In this document: one piece after another, positions 16,983-24,989 of the stretch | Numbering within the stretch: position 1 is the first letter of the stretch | Layout of the letters: every line of letters starts with the position of its first letter | Assembly: GCA_963746175.1 (NCBI GenBank) | Contig: CAVVAH010000008.1 | Location: 904,816 to 968,815 of the forward strand | Direction of reading: 5' to 3' | Length of the DNA: 64,000 bases | Source: CAVVAH01 sp963746175 | Lineage (GTDB): Bacteria > Actinomycetota > Actinomycetes > JACCUZ01 | Position numbers and translations under genes: made by a program | Notes under the pieces: generated by a model | The model's input: the letters and a program-made list of their open reading frames with translations, nothing else | Told to the model about the DNA's origin: nothing | Databases searched by the model: none

Positions 16983-17055
16983 TGGAGCTGAGGGGACTCG
17001 AACCCCTGACCCCCTCGTTGCGAACGAGGTGCGCTACCAGCTGCGCTACAGCCCC
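16983..17055 (-). tRNA. tRNA-Ala (anticodon CGC)
   Basis: A complete 73-nt cloverleaf: acceptor GGGGCTG pairs with CAGCTCC and includes the G3-U70 wobble that marks alanine tRNAs; the D arm contains AGCGCAGCTGGTAGCGCA; the anticodon stem CCTCG/CGAGG encloses TTCGCAA, giving anticodon CGC (codon GCG); the T loop is TTCGAGT. The 3' CCA is not encoded (A then CCC). It is the integration site of the island to its left. Confidence 0.95.
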
Positions 17056-17089
17056 TGGTGGAGACGTCGAGGTTACCAGGAGGCTGTGG

Positions 17090-17989
17090 TCAGTCGTTCA
17101 CCGCGCGGCGGTGGATGATCGCCTCGAGCTGGTCGTCGGCGTCCTCGGCATCGGCCACCAGAGCCGACATCCCGGAGGCGGCCGGCGACGGCGCAGGCGC
17201 CTCGTCGGCGACCCGGGCACCGTCCAGCCGGGCCTCGCTCCAGGCGCCCGGCTTCGTGAGGTCGATCGGCGGCGCGCGGCGCGGTGCCGGCGGCTTGCTG
17301 ACGTACGTCGGGAGCGGCACCGGGACCGGGTCCCAGCGACCGGCCTCGTCGGCAGTGCGCCGCTCCTCCTCCTCGCGCACCTGGCGCTCGGCCTCCTCCG
17401 CGGCGGCCCAACGGGCGTTCTCGGCGGCCCGCTCCTCGGCCAGCTCGCGGCGTACCGACATCAGCTTGTCGAGCGCGTCGAACCGCGTCAGCCGCGACCG
17501 CATGCTGCGACGGACCGCCGCGCGCGAACGCGAGACCTCACGGCTGCTGCGGACCTGGGCCCGCAGGTGCGCGAGGTCGGCCACGGTGAGGACCAGCAGC
17601 GCGACGGGCACCCACCACGGCACGGGGCTCAGCGGCGTGAGCACCGTGGCGACGAGCGTCGACAGCAGCAGGCCGGCCAGGATGCGCCGACGGCGGACCG
17701 AGGCGCTCGTCGGGCGGCGGGTACGACGGGCGGTGACGGTGCGCTGGGCCGGCAGCGGTGTGCGGGCCGGCAGCGTCCGCTGCGGCGCAGCCGGGCGGCG
17801 GGGCATGACGACCTGGCGCTGGTCGGGGGTGGCGTCCTTGCGGGACAGGATCCGCATCGCGTGGTCGAACTTCTCCACCGACCGCGACTCGGAGAGCTCC
17901 TCGTGCCGCCTGAGCCATCGCGGGATGAAGTACGCAGCCCACATCACGATGATGACCGCGTAGATGATCCCGCTCCCCACCCGCGTCAC
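17090..17989 (-). CDS. sepX: SepX/GlpR-type divisome membrane protein
   Basis: A protein of about 299 aa with an N-terminal membrane helix (SGIIYAVIIVMWAAYFIPRWLRRHEE), a basic Pro/Arg linker, a central helical hairpin (ILAGLLLSTLVATVLTPL and WWVPVALLVLTVADLAHL), then a charged coiled coil and an acidic tail ending in DDQLEAIIHRR. This layout is that of the actinobacterial SepX (formerly GlpR) family, which in Streptomyces localises to division septa. It lies near moeA and a GNAT gene, the usual neighbourhood of the family. GTG 17989 is chosen so that only a few residues precede the first helix; GTG 17980 is possible. No ribosome site decides between them. Confidence 0.75.
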   Translation of the reverse strand: MTRVGSGIIYAVIIVMWAAYFIPRWLRRHEELSESRSVEKFDHAMRILSRKDATPDQRQVVMPRRPAAPQRTLPARTPLPAQRTVTARRTRRPTSASVRRRRILAGLLLSTLVATVLTPLSPVPWWVPVALLVLTVADLAHLRAQVRSSREVSRSRAAVRRSMRSRLTRFDALDKLMSVRRELAEERAAENARWAAAEEAERQVREEEERRTADEAGRWDPVPVPLPTYVSKPPAPRRAPPIDLTKPGAWSEARLDGARVADEAPAPSPAASGMSALVADAEDADDQLEAIIHRRAVND

Positions 17990-18255
17990 GGTAGGGCGCA
18001 GCGCACGGCGCACCGTGGACCTGCGCCGGTGTGTCGCACGATCAGTCCTGGGGCTGGTGTGACGACTGTGACTCGAGGGTGGGACAGGACCCGGGACGGC
18101 AGCGGCCCTGTGCCGCCGTCGTGGTGCGGGTCAGAGCGGCTTGGGAGGAGGGAGCGGCTCACCCGCCGTGCGCCGCTGACCCGTCCGTCGTCGAAGTGGA
18201 CCGGCTTGGTGGCGCGACACACCGCGCGGAGCCGGTCCACTCCGTGGGGAGTGCG

Positions 18256-18304
18256 AAGTGGCCCCGCTAGCGGGGTGCTTTCCGGGGCCATGGCGGGGCC
18301 ACTT
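18256..18304. terminator. Long GC stem after the moaB/GNAT operon
   Basis: Perfect 12-bp arms (AAGTGGCCCCGC / GCGGGGCCACTT) around 25 nt; the left arm also forms its own palindrome CCCCGCTAGCGGGG (18262-18275). It lies about 150 nt beyond the GNAT stop on the minus strand. Otherwise I see no gene in 17990-18457. Confidence 0.55.
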
Positions 18305-18457
18305 GGCTGTGTGTCGGCATGCGGCGGCGATGCCCTCGGAGGGTGGACGGCGGGAGGGTGCGGACGGTGGGTGAGCCCGCTCTGCCGTCCCGAGCCGCCT
18401 GTGATCTCAGGTGCAGCTGGCGACTGCAGGTGGCGGCAGCCGAGCGACCCGTGAACG

Positions 18458-19024
18458 TCAGCGGTCGTTCTGCTGCTGGACGGCTCGCCAGCGGGCGAGC
18501 AGCCCGTCGGGGACCTCGCCGGCCGTGAGGGCGAACGAGCGATGGTCGCGCCAGGCGCCGGCGATGTGCAGGAACGCCTCGCGGGTGCCCTCCTCGCGGA
18601 AGCCGAGCTTCTCCACGACCCGCAGCGACGCGGCGTTCTCCGGCCGGATGTTCACCTCGAGCCGGTGCAGACCCACGGTGCCGAAGCAGTGGTCGGTGAC
18701 CAGCGCCACCGCGGTCGGCATGACGCCGCGGCCGGCGACCCGCTGGTCGACCCAGTAGCCGACGTGCGCCGAGGCGAGCGAGCCCCAGGTGATGCCGCCG
18801 ACGGTGACCTGCCCCACCAGCCGGTCGTCGTAGGTGACGACGAGCGGCAGCATCGTCCCCTGCCGCGCCTGCGCGCGCAGCGAGCGCACCATCTGGGCGA
18901 ACGTCAGCACCCGGCCGCCGTCGCGCGGCGGGGTCGCCTCCCACGGCGCCAGCCACGCGGCGTTGCGCGACCGGACCTCGAGCCAGGCCGCGCGGTCGCT
19001 CCGGGCGATCGGCCGCAGCCCCAC
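18458..19024 (-). CDS. GNAT N-acetyltransferase, RimJ/RimL type
   Basis: A 188-aa acetyltransferase of the ribosomal-protein/peptide N-terminal group. It contains the long strand HVGYWVDQRVAGRGVMPTAV, which gives the acetyl-CoA pyrophosphate loop in the modified form RVAGRG, and the family's LHRLEVNIRPENAASLRVVEKLGFREEGT motif. The GTG at 19024 is the only in-frame start after the moaB stop, but similarity to relatives begins about 10-18 residues earlier (WPVRLQAG), so a non-canonical start is possible. It follows moaB on the same strand with almost no gap and is probably cotranscribed. Its substrate is unknown. Confidence 0.8.
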   Translation of the reverse strand: MGLRPIARSDRAAWLEVRSRNAAWLAPWEATPPRDGGRVLTFAQMVRSLRAQARQGTMLPLVVTYDDRLVGQVTVGGITWGSLASAHVGYWVDQRVAGRGVMPTAVALVTDHCFGTVGLHRLEVNIRPENAASLRVVEKLGFREEGTREAFLHIAGAWRDHRSFALTAGEVPDGLLARWRAVQQQNDR

Positions 19025-19080
19025 CCGCCCGGCCTGCAGCCTGACGGGCCAGCCCCTGGGTGCTCCCTGGAGCGACCTGG

Positions 19081-19551
19081 TCAGTGGTCGCTCCCGTGCA
19101 CCTGCTCGACCGCGTGCACCAGCAGCGGCGCGAGCACCTCCAGCCCGTCGCGGACGCCGCCCGGCGAGCCGGGCAGGTTGACGACCAGGGTGCGGCCGGC
19201 CAGCCCGGCCAGCCCGCGCGACAGCGCCGCGGTCGGGACCCCCTTGCCCGTGCCGTGCGCGCGCAGCGCCTCGGCGATGCCGGGCAGGTCGGTGTCGAGC
19301 ACGGCGCGGGTCATCTCCGGCGTCCGGTCGGTCGGCGTGATGCCGGTGCCGCCGGACGTGACCACCACGTCGTACGCCGCGGCCACCGCCTCGCGCAGGA
19401 CGTCGGCCACCGGCTGGCCGTCGGGCACGACGCGCGGCCCGTCGACGTCGAAGCCGAGCCGTCCGAGACCCTCGACGAGCACCGGCCCGGTGCGGTCCTC
19501 GTAGACGCCGGCGCTGGCCCGGTTGGACACCGACACGACCAGGGCCCTCAT
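19081..19551 (-). CDS. moaB: MoaB/MogA-type molybdopterin adenylyltransferase
   Basis: A 156-aa protein of the MoCF-binding fold, activating molybdopterin by adenylation before molybdenum insertion. The signature VVVTSGGTGITPTDRTPEMT is complete, and LVVNLPGSPGGVRDGLEVL supplies the second nucleotide/pterin loop. ATG 19551 overlaps the moaC stop (ATGA), so it is translationally coupled. The operon order moeA-moaC-moaB-GNAT, read leftward, is typical of actinobacteria. Confidence 0.9.
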   Translation of the reverse strand: MRALVVSVSNRASAGVYEDRTGPVLVEGLGRLGFDVDGPRVVPDGQPVADVLREAVAAAYDVVVTSGGTGITPTDRTPEMTRAVLDTDLPGIAEALRAHGTGKGVPTAALSRGLAGLAGRTLVVNLPGSPGGVRDGLEVLAPLLVHAVEQVHGSDH

Positions 19552-20048
19552 GCCGCGCCGCCGTCCCGGGTCCACGTGCCGGAGCGGCCGCCGGTCTTGG
19601 ACTCGACCCGGACGTCGGTGATGGTCGCGCCCTTGTCCACGGCCTTGACCATGTCGACCAGGGTCAGCCCGGCGACCGCGACGCAGGTGAGCGCCTCCAT
19701 CTCGACGCCGGTGCGGTCAGCAGTCCGGACCGTCGCCGTGACGTGGACGGCGTCGTCGCCGACCCGGAGGTCGACCTCGACCCCGTGGATGGCGAGCGGG
19801 TGGCACAGCGGCACGAGGTCGGGGGTCTTCTTGGCCGCCTGGATGCCGGCGATCCGCGCCACAGCGATCGCGTCGCCCTTGGGCACGCCGTCGCCCCGCA
19901 GAAGGGCGACGACCGCCGCCGAGACGAGCACCCGGCCCGAGGCGGTCGCGGTGCGCACCGTGACGTCCTTGCCGGACACGTCGACCATCCGCGCCGCACC
20001 GTGCTCGTCGACGTGGGTCAGCCCGCTCGGCCGTGTCTCGTCGGTCAT
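19548..20048 (-). CDS. moaC: Cyclic pyranopterin monophosphate synthase MoaC
   Basis: A 166-aa enzyme that, after MoaA, forms cyclic pyranopterin monophosphate, the first stable intermediate of molybdenum-cofactor synthesis. Family motifs are MVDVSGKDVTVRTATASG, KKTPDLVPLCHPLAI with the catalytic His, TGVEMEALTCVAVA and the C-terminal KTGGRSG. Length is normal. It lies between moeA and moaB in one operon; no moaA is visible in the window, so that step must be encoded elsewhere. Confidence 0.95.
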   Translation of the reverse strand: MTDETRPSGLTHVDEHGAARMVDVSGKDVTVRTATASGRVLVSAAVVALLRGDGVPKGDAIAVARIAGIQAAKKTPDLVPLCHPLAIHGVEVDLRVGDDAVHVTATVRTADRTGVEMEALTCVAVAGLTLVDMVKAVDKGATITDVRVESKTGGRSGTWTRDGGAA

Positions 20049-20075
20049 CGCTTCCTCATGACAGCCGTCGCTCTC

Positions 20076-21338
20076 TCATGACAGCCGTCGCTCGAGGACC
20101 ATCACCTCGACGGCGCCACCCTCGGGCACCTCGGTGACGTCGTCCGGCACGACGATGAGCGCGTTGGCGTGCGCCAGCGCGCGGATGAGGTGCGAGCCGG
20201 CGCCGCCGACGGGCCGCACGACGTAGCGGCCTTCGGTGACGTCGAGCCAGCCGCGCAGGTACTGCCGTTTCCCGGCCGGCGACCGGAGCCCCTCGAGGCA
20301 CACGGCCCGCACGGTCGGTCGGTGCAGCGGCTCGACACCGAGCATCCGGCGGATGACCGGGCGCACGAACACCTCGAACGACACGAAGGACGACACCGGG
20401 TTGCCCGGCAGCGTGATGATCGGCGTGGAGTCGGGCCCGATGGTGCCGAAGCCCTGCGGCTTCCCGGGCTGCATCGCGACCTTCTCGAAGGACACCGTGC
20501 CGAGCCGCGACAGCACCTCCTTCACCACGTCGTACGCCCCGACGCTGACGCCGCCGCTGGTGAGCACCAGGTCGGCGCGGATCAGCTGGTCCTCGAGCGC
20601 GTTCATCAGGGTGCGCGCGTCGTCGGGGATGATGCCGACACGGAACGCGGTCGCCCCCGCCTCGCGGGCCGCGGTGGTGAGCATGTACGAGTTGGAGTCG
20701 TGGATCTGCCCGGCCGTGGGCCGGGTGCCGGGCTCCACCAGCTCGCTGCCGGTGGACACGACGACGACCCGCGGGCGCGGCCGGACCACGACACGGTCCC
20801 GGCCGACGGCAGCGAGCAGGCCGAGCTGGCCCGGTCCCAGCCGGGTGCCGGCCTCCAGCACCATCTGCCCGGTGGTGACGTCCTCCCCGCGGCGCCGGAT
20901 GTGCGCCCCGACGACGGCGGGCCGGTCGATCGTGACGGCGGCGAGGCCGCGGTCGGTCCACTCCAGGGGTACGACGGCGTCGGCACCGGTCGGCACCGGG
21001 GCGCCGGTCATGATGCGCACGGACAGACCGGGCTGCACGGAGTAGCTCGAGGGCGCTCCGGCGGCTACGTCGCCGACCACGGGCAGCCGCACCGGCTCGG
21101 CGGCGCTGGCCGTGGCGAGGTCCGCGACCCGCACGGCGTAGCCGTCGTGCGAGGCGTTGTCGAACGGCGGCAGGTCGACCTCCGACGTCACGGTCTCGGC
21201 CAGGATGCACCCGTGCGCGTCGAGCAGCTGGAGGTCCAACGACTGGATCGGCTCGATCGCCCCGAGGATGTCGGCCTGGTGCTGCTCGACCGACTTCAGC
21301 TCCCCGGGCTGGTCGAGGTCGGTGCCCGCGACGGTCAT
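20076..21338 (-). CDS. moeA: Molybdopterin molybdenumtransferase MoeA
   Basis: A 420-aa enzyme inserting molybdate into adenylylated molybdopterin. Seen: the N-terminal DLPPFDNASHDGYAVR motif, RIMTGAPVPTGADAVVPLE, the MoCF-like VVVVSTGSELVEPG, and DLVLTSGGVSVGAYD, then ITLPGNPVSSFVSFE in the active site and a C-terminal beta domain. Full length for the family. It begins about 60 nt after galU, read in the same direction, and precedes moaC by 27 nt. Confidence 0.95.
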   Translation of the reverse strand: MTVAGTDLDQPGELKSVEQHQADILGAIEPIQSLDLQLLDAHGCILAETVTSEVDLPPFDNASHDGYAVRVADLATASAAEPVRLPVVGDVAAGAPSSYSVQPGLSVRIMTGAPVPTGADAVVPLEWTDRGLAAVTIDRPAVVGAHIRRRGEDVTTGQMVLEAGTRLGPGQLGLLAAVGRDRVVVRPRPRVVVVSTGSELVEPGTRPTAGQIHDSNSYMLTTAAREAGATAFRVGIIPDDARTLMNALEDQLIRADLVLTSGGVSVGAYDVVKEVLSRLGTVSFEKVAMQPGKPQGFGTIGPDSTPIITLPGNPVSSFVSFEVFVRPVIRRMLGVEPLHRPTVRAVCLEGLRSPAGKRQYLRGWLDVTEGRYVVRPVGGAGSHLIRALAHANALIVVPDDVTEVPEGGAVEVMVLERRLS

Positions 21339-21398
21339 CGGGGCCCCCGCGTGATCGTGAGCGCAGCGAGCGATCTCGTGGGGATGCTCATCGGTGTC

Positions 21399-22319
21399 TC
21401 ACTTCGGGAGCTCCGTCGCGACGAACTGCCGGAGGAACTCGACGAAGTCGGGTCCGAGGTCGTCGCGCTCGCTCGCCAGCCGGACGACCGTCTTGAGGTA
21501 CTCGAGCCGGTCGCCGGTGTCGTAGCGGCGACCCTCGAACACCACGCCGTGCACCGGGCCGTGGTCGCCGCTGACCGCCATCTGGCGCAGCGCATCGGTC
21601 AGCTGGATCTCGCCGCCCCGGCCGGGGTCGGTCGCGCGGAGCACGTCGAAGACGCCGGGGTCGAGGACGTAGCGCCCGATGACCGCGAGGTCGCTCGGCG
21701 CATCCTCGACGGCCGGCTTCTCCACGAGGTCGGTGATGGTCACGGCGTCAGGGTCTCCTGACTCGGAGACGGCTGCGCAGCCGTAGAGGTTCACCTGGTC
21801 CTTGGGGACGCGCATCAGCGCTACGACGCTGCCGCCGTGCCGGGCCCGGATGTCGAGCATGGTCGTGAGCAGGTGGTCGCGCACGTCGATGAGGTCGTCG
21901 CCCAGCAGCACGGCGAACGCCTGGTCGCCGACGTGGCGGGCCGCGCACAGGACCGCGTGCCCCAGGCCGCGCGGGTCGCCCTGCCGCGTGTAGTGCAGGT
22001 CGGCGATCACCGCGGAGTCACGGACCCGCTGCAGGCGCTCGACGTCGCCCTTGGCCTCCAGGGCCGCCTCGAGCTCCCAGTTGCGGTCGAAGTGGTTCTC
22101 GATCGCGTTCTTGTTGCGGCCGGTCACCAGCAGGACGTCGGTGAGTCCGGCGGCGACGGCCTCCTCGACGACGTACTGGATGGCCGGCTTGTCCACGACC
22201 GGGAGCATCTCCTTGGGCGTCGCCTTCGTGGCCGGCAGGAAGCGGGTCCCGAGCCCGGCGACGGTGACGACGGCCTTCGTGACGGGCCGGCTGGGCGCGG
22301 TCGACTGGTCGCTCGCCAT
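21399..22319 (-). CDS. galU: UTP-glucose-1-phosphate uridylyltransferase
   Basis: A 306-aa nucleotidyltransferase producing UDP-glucose for glycan synthesis. The nucleotide-binding start is VTVAGLGTRFLPATKATPKEML, followed by PVVDKPAIQYVVEEA; VLLGDDLIDV holds the metal-binding Asp, and LVEKP and GRYVL lie in the sugar site. Family length and order are normal. It is 9 nt downstream of the diguanylate cyclase gene and upstream of moeA, all on the minus strand; galU next to moeA/GNAT/SepX is a common actinobacterial order. Confidence 0.95.
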   Translation of the reverse strand: MASDQSTAPSRPVTKAVVTVAGLGTRFLPATKATPKEMLPVVDKPAIQYVVEEAVAAGLTDVLLVTGRNKNAIENHFDRNWELEAALEAKGDVERLQRVRDSAVIADLHYTRQGDPRGLGHAVLCAARHVGDQAFAVLLGDDLIDVRDHLLTTMLDIRARHGGSVVALMRVPKDQVNLYGCAAVSESGDPDAVTITDLVEKPAVEDAPSDLAVIGRYVLDPGVFDVLRATDPGRGGEIQLTDALRQMAVSGDHGPVHGVVFEGRRYDTGDRLEYLKTVVRLASERDDLGPDFVEFLRQFVATELPK

Positions 22320-22328
22320 GGTCCGACC

Positions 22329-24299
22329 CTAGTGGGGCGCCTCGCTCTCGACCGCCGGGACGCTCTCCACGCCGGGCACGTGCCACCTGTCGCGGCCCGC
22401 GCCCTTGGCGACGTAGAGCGCCTTGTCGGCAGCGCGCATCAGGGTCGCCGGCGTCTGGCCGTGCTCCGGGAACGCCGCGCCGCCGATGGAGACCGAGATG
22501 TCCAGCGGCTCCTCCCCCTCGAGCCGGAACGGCTGGCGGCGTACGGCGACGCAGATCCGCTCGGCCAGCTGGGCGGCACCCTCGCCCGACGTCTCGGGAA
22601 GGACCACGACGAACTCCTCGCCGCCGTAGCGGGCGAACGTGTCGACCTCGCGGATCTGCTCCTGCACCCGGTGCGCGAGCTCGCGAAGGACCGTGTCGCC
22701 CCGCGCGTGGCCGTGCGCGTCGTTGACCTGCTTGAAGTGGTCGAGGTCGAGCATGAGCACGGCCAGCGGGCGGTCGAACCGGGTGGACCGCTCGATCTCG
22801 CGGGCCAGGCTCATCGACAGGTAGCGGAAGTTCCACAGGCCGGTGAGCGCGTCCGTGGTGGACAGCCGCTGGGCCTCGTGGTGCAGGTGGATGTTGTCGA
22901 CCGCGATGCTCGCCTGGTTGGCCAGCGTGCGCAGGGCGTCCTCGTCCGCCGGCTCGAAGCTGCGGCCGTCGAGGCGGTCGTAGAGCGCCACGACGGCGAC
23001 GACACTGCCCATGCTGCGCAGGGGCACCGCGAGCACGTCGCCCACTGCCGGCTCGGTCTCGGCGGCGACGAGTCCCGGCGACCCGAGCCGGCCGCGCACG
23101 CTGTCGCCGGTGGAGAGCACCCGGCCGAGCACGCCGGTGCCCGGCGTGACCGCGGCCGGTGCCGGCAGCCCGTTCTCGAACAGCAGGTGCTCGGCGACCA
23201 GCTGGAGCCGGTCGGCCTGCAGGTGCAGCACCACACCGGCTCTCGCCTGCAGGGTGACGACAGCCGTGTCCAGCACCACCTGCAGCAGCCCGTCGAGGTC
23301 GTGCGTGCTGCTGAGCGTGTCACCGATCCGCTCCAGCGAGTCGCGCAGGTCGTCGCGGCTGCGCTCCACCTCGGCCACGCTGCGCCGCAGCTCGTCGGTC
23401 ATCGTGTTCAGAGCGCTGCCCAGCCGGCCGGCGTCGCCCTCGGTCGTGGCGCTGATGCTCGTGTCGAGGTCGCCGCTGGCGACGCGTTCCGCGGCGGCAG
23501 TGATCTCGGCGTACGGCTGGCTGAGGTTGCGGGCCACCACGGTGACCAGCGCGCCGGCGGCCACCGCGCCCGCGAGCAGGATGAGCGCGAACAGCCCGTT
23601 GTTGCTGCCGCCGGTGTCGGGCACGGCGACGACCGTGGTCCAGGGCACGCCGCGCTTCGGCTCGGCGACCCGTGCGGTCCAGCCGTCGAGGTCCACCAGG
23701 CCCTTCCGGTCGCGGGTGGCGCGGACCACCGCGTCGGTCTGGTCGCGGCCGAGGGTGGACAGCACGACCTCGTCGCCGGCGAGCAGGACGATCTCGCCGG
23801 GCGTCGACCCGCGCTGCCGGATGTCGTCGAGCAGCTCGCGGTCGAGCCGCTTGGCCACGACGCCGGTCGGACCGGTGGTGGTCCCGCGCTGCGGCGCGAA
23901 CCGCTGGGCCACCACCGGCGCGGTCGAGGACGTCGTCCGGTCGGAGCACTGCGGCAGCTCGGCCACCTGCGCGCCGGCGGGCAGCGCGCCGAAGGACGCC
24001 AGCGGTGTCTTGTCCGGGCCGAGCACGGCGGCGTAGTCCATCTGGTCGGCCACGGCGGCGACGGCGCCCGCCGGCGTGCCTGCCACCGCGGTCAGGGCGA
24101 CGACCTGGACGGCGAGGTTGACCTCGACGCACTCGTCGCTGAGCTCCGCACGCACCGCGGCGGACGCGGTCGACGCGTCGTCGTCGTTCCGGTCGGACCG
24201 GGCTCCCGGGACGACGAGCAGCAGGACGAGGGCACCCACGACGAGCGGAACGAAGAACAGCCCGGCGAGCACGATCCAGAGGCGGCGACGGAGGCTCAC
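22329..24299 (-). CDS. Membrane diguanylate cyclase with HAMP, GAF and GGDEF domains
   Basis: A 656-aa c-di-GMP synthase. Order: a first membrane helix (WIVLAGLFFVPLVVGALVLL), an extracellular sensor of about 200 residues, a second helix (LFALILLAGAVAAGALVTVV), a HAMP linker (ERVASGDLDTSI), a GAF domain of about 150 residues, then GGDEF. The active-site loop is RYGGEEF, and the inhibitory I-site RxxD (REVD) lies five residues before it, so both catalysis and product inhibition should be intact. The start is GTG 24299. The signal is unknown; the GAF domain points to a cytoplasmic ligand in addition to an external one. Confidence 0.9.
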   Translation of the reverse strand: MSLRRRLWIVLAGLFFVPLVVGALVLLLVVPGARSDRNDDDASTASAAVRAELSDECVEVNLAVQVVALTAVAGTPAGAVAAVADQMDYAAVLGPDKTPLASFGALPAGAQVAELPQCSDRTTSSTAPVVAQRFAPQRGTTTGPTGVVAKRLDRELLDDIRQRGSTPGEIVLLAGDEVVLSTLGRDQTDAVVRATRDRKGLVDLDGWTARVAEPKRGVPWTTVVAVPDTGGSNNGLFALILLAGAVAAGALVTVVARNLSQPYAEITAAAERVASGDLDTSISATTEGDAGRLGSALNTMTDELRRSVAEVERSRDDLRDSLERIGDTLSSTHDLDGLLQVVLDTAVVTLQARAGVVLHLQADRLQLVAEHLLFENGLPAPAAVTPGTGVLGRVLSTGDSVRGRLGSPGLVAAETEPAVGDVLAVPLRSMGSVVAVVALYDRLDGRSFEPADEDALRTLANQASIAVDNIHLHHEAQRLSTTDALTGLWNFRYLSMSLAREIERSTRFDRPLAVLMLDLDHFKQVNDAHGHARGDTVLRELAHRVQEQIREVDTFARYGGEEFVVVLPETSGEGAAQLAERICVAVRRQPFRLEGEEPLDISVSIGGAAFPEHGQTPATLMRAADKALYVAKGAGRDRWHVPGVESVPAVESEAPH

Positions 24300-24383
24300 G
24301 GTCGCTCACCGTCCCGACCCACGCGTCGTGCCGCCCCTCGGTCGGGCCTGCACCGTGCGGCATCCTGCTGGGAGCATGGTCCG

Positions 24384-24989
24384 ATGACGGCCGCGGCGGA
24401 GCGTGAGGTGGCGGTCGCCAAGGCACGGCTACGGGCGGCCGCCATCGCCGCGCGCCGCGCCGTGCCGGCCCCGGAGCGCGCTGCCGCCGCCACCCAGCTC
24501 ACCGCCGCCGTGCTCTCCCTTCCCGAGGTCGGGGCCGCGCGGACCGTCACCCTCTACCTCTCCATCGGCACCGAGCCGGCCACGACGGAGCTCCTGGACG
24601 TGCTCCGGTCGAGGGACATCACGGTCCTGCTGCCCGTCGTCCTGGACGACCTCGACCTGGACTGGGCAATCTACGCAGGCCCGGACCATCTGTCGCGCAC
24701 CGCACGGGGGTTGTGGGAGCCGACGACGCCTGCCCTGGGTGTCGACGCCGTGTCCCGCGCCGACGTCGTCCTGGTCCCGGCACTGGCCGTGGGCGCCGAC
24801 GGCACCCGGCTCGGCCGCGGCGGCGGGTGCTACGACCGGGCACTGGCGCGGGTGCCGGCCGGGCGACCGGTGGTGGCGCTGCTCTACGACGGCGAGCTGC
24901 TTCCCGCCGTACCCTCCGCGGCGCACGACAGGCGGGTCACGCTCGTCCTCACGCCATCGGGCGTCCACCCGCCGGCACCCCCCGCATGA
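24384..24989 (+). CDS. 5-formyltetrahydrofolate cyclo-ligase
   Basis: A 201-aa enzyme converting 5-formyl-THF to 5,10-methenyl-THF with ATP, recovering folate. Seen: KARLRAAAIAARRAV (basic N-terminal helix), VTLYLSIGTEPATTELLDVL, and the ATP/folate loop VGADGTRLGRGGGCYDRAL with YDRAL as the family hallmark. It is divergent from the diguanylate cyclase, and its stop overlaps the start of the antiporter gene (ATGA). This location beside galU is usual in actinobacteria. Confidence 0.9.
   Translation: MTAAAEREVAVAKARLRAAAIAARRAVPAPERAAAATQLTAAVLSLPEVGAARTVTLYLSIGTEPATTELLDVLRSRDITVLLPVVLDDLDLDWAIYAGPDHLSRTARGLWEPTTPALGVDAVSRADVVLVPALAVGADGTRLGRGGGCYDRALARVPAGRPVVALLYDGELLPAVPSAAHDRRVTLVLTPSGVHPPAPPA

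Larger units (their letters stand above)
6030..17014. mobile_element. Decayed integrative island at the tRNA-Ala 3' end
   Basis: The stretch is bounded by direct repeats: the 3' half of tRNA-Ala in the intact gene (16980-17025) and a 45-nt copy at 6030-6074 in the same orientation. That is the arrangement left by a tyrosine-integrase element using a tRNA 3' end as attB. Inside are gene remnants, long gene-free stretches, short repeats near both ends and a set of regulator-rich genes unrelated to the flanking core genes. No integrase, excisionase or conjugation gene is recognisable, so the element is either a non-autonomous remnant or has lost its mobility genes. The boundaries are inferred from the repeats only. 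Confidence 0.6.

Noticed and set aside
17130..17450. An unannotated gene on the plus strand over SepX
   Set aside because: The SepX frame has membrane helices and coiled coil matching the family; the opposite frames have none.
21837..24989. A very long plus-strand open frame across galU and the diguanylate cyclase
   Set aside because: Opposite strand codes for two full, well-known proteins; the frame is low-complexity Arg/Gly/Val/Ala sequence typical of high-GC shadows. Only its last 201 codons (5-formyl-THF cyclo-ligase) are real.
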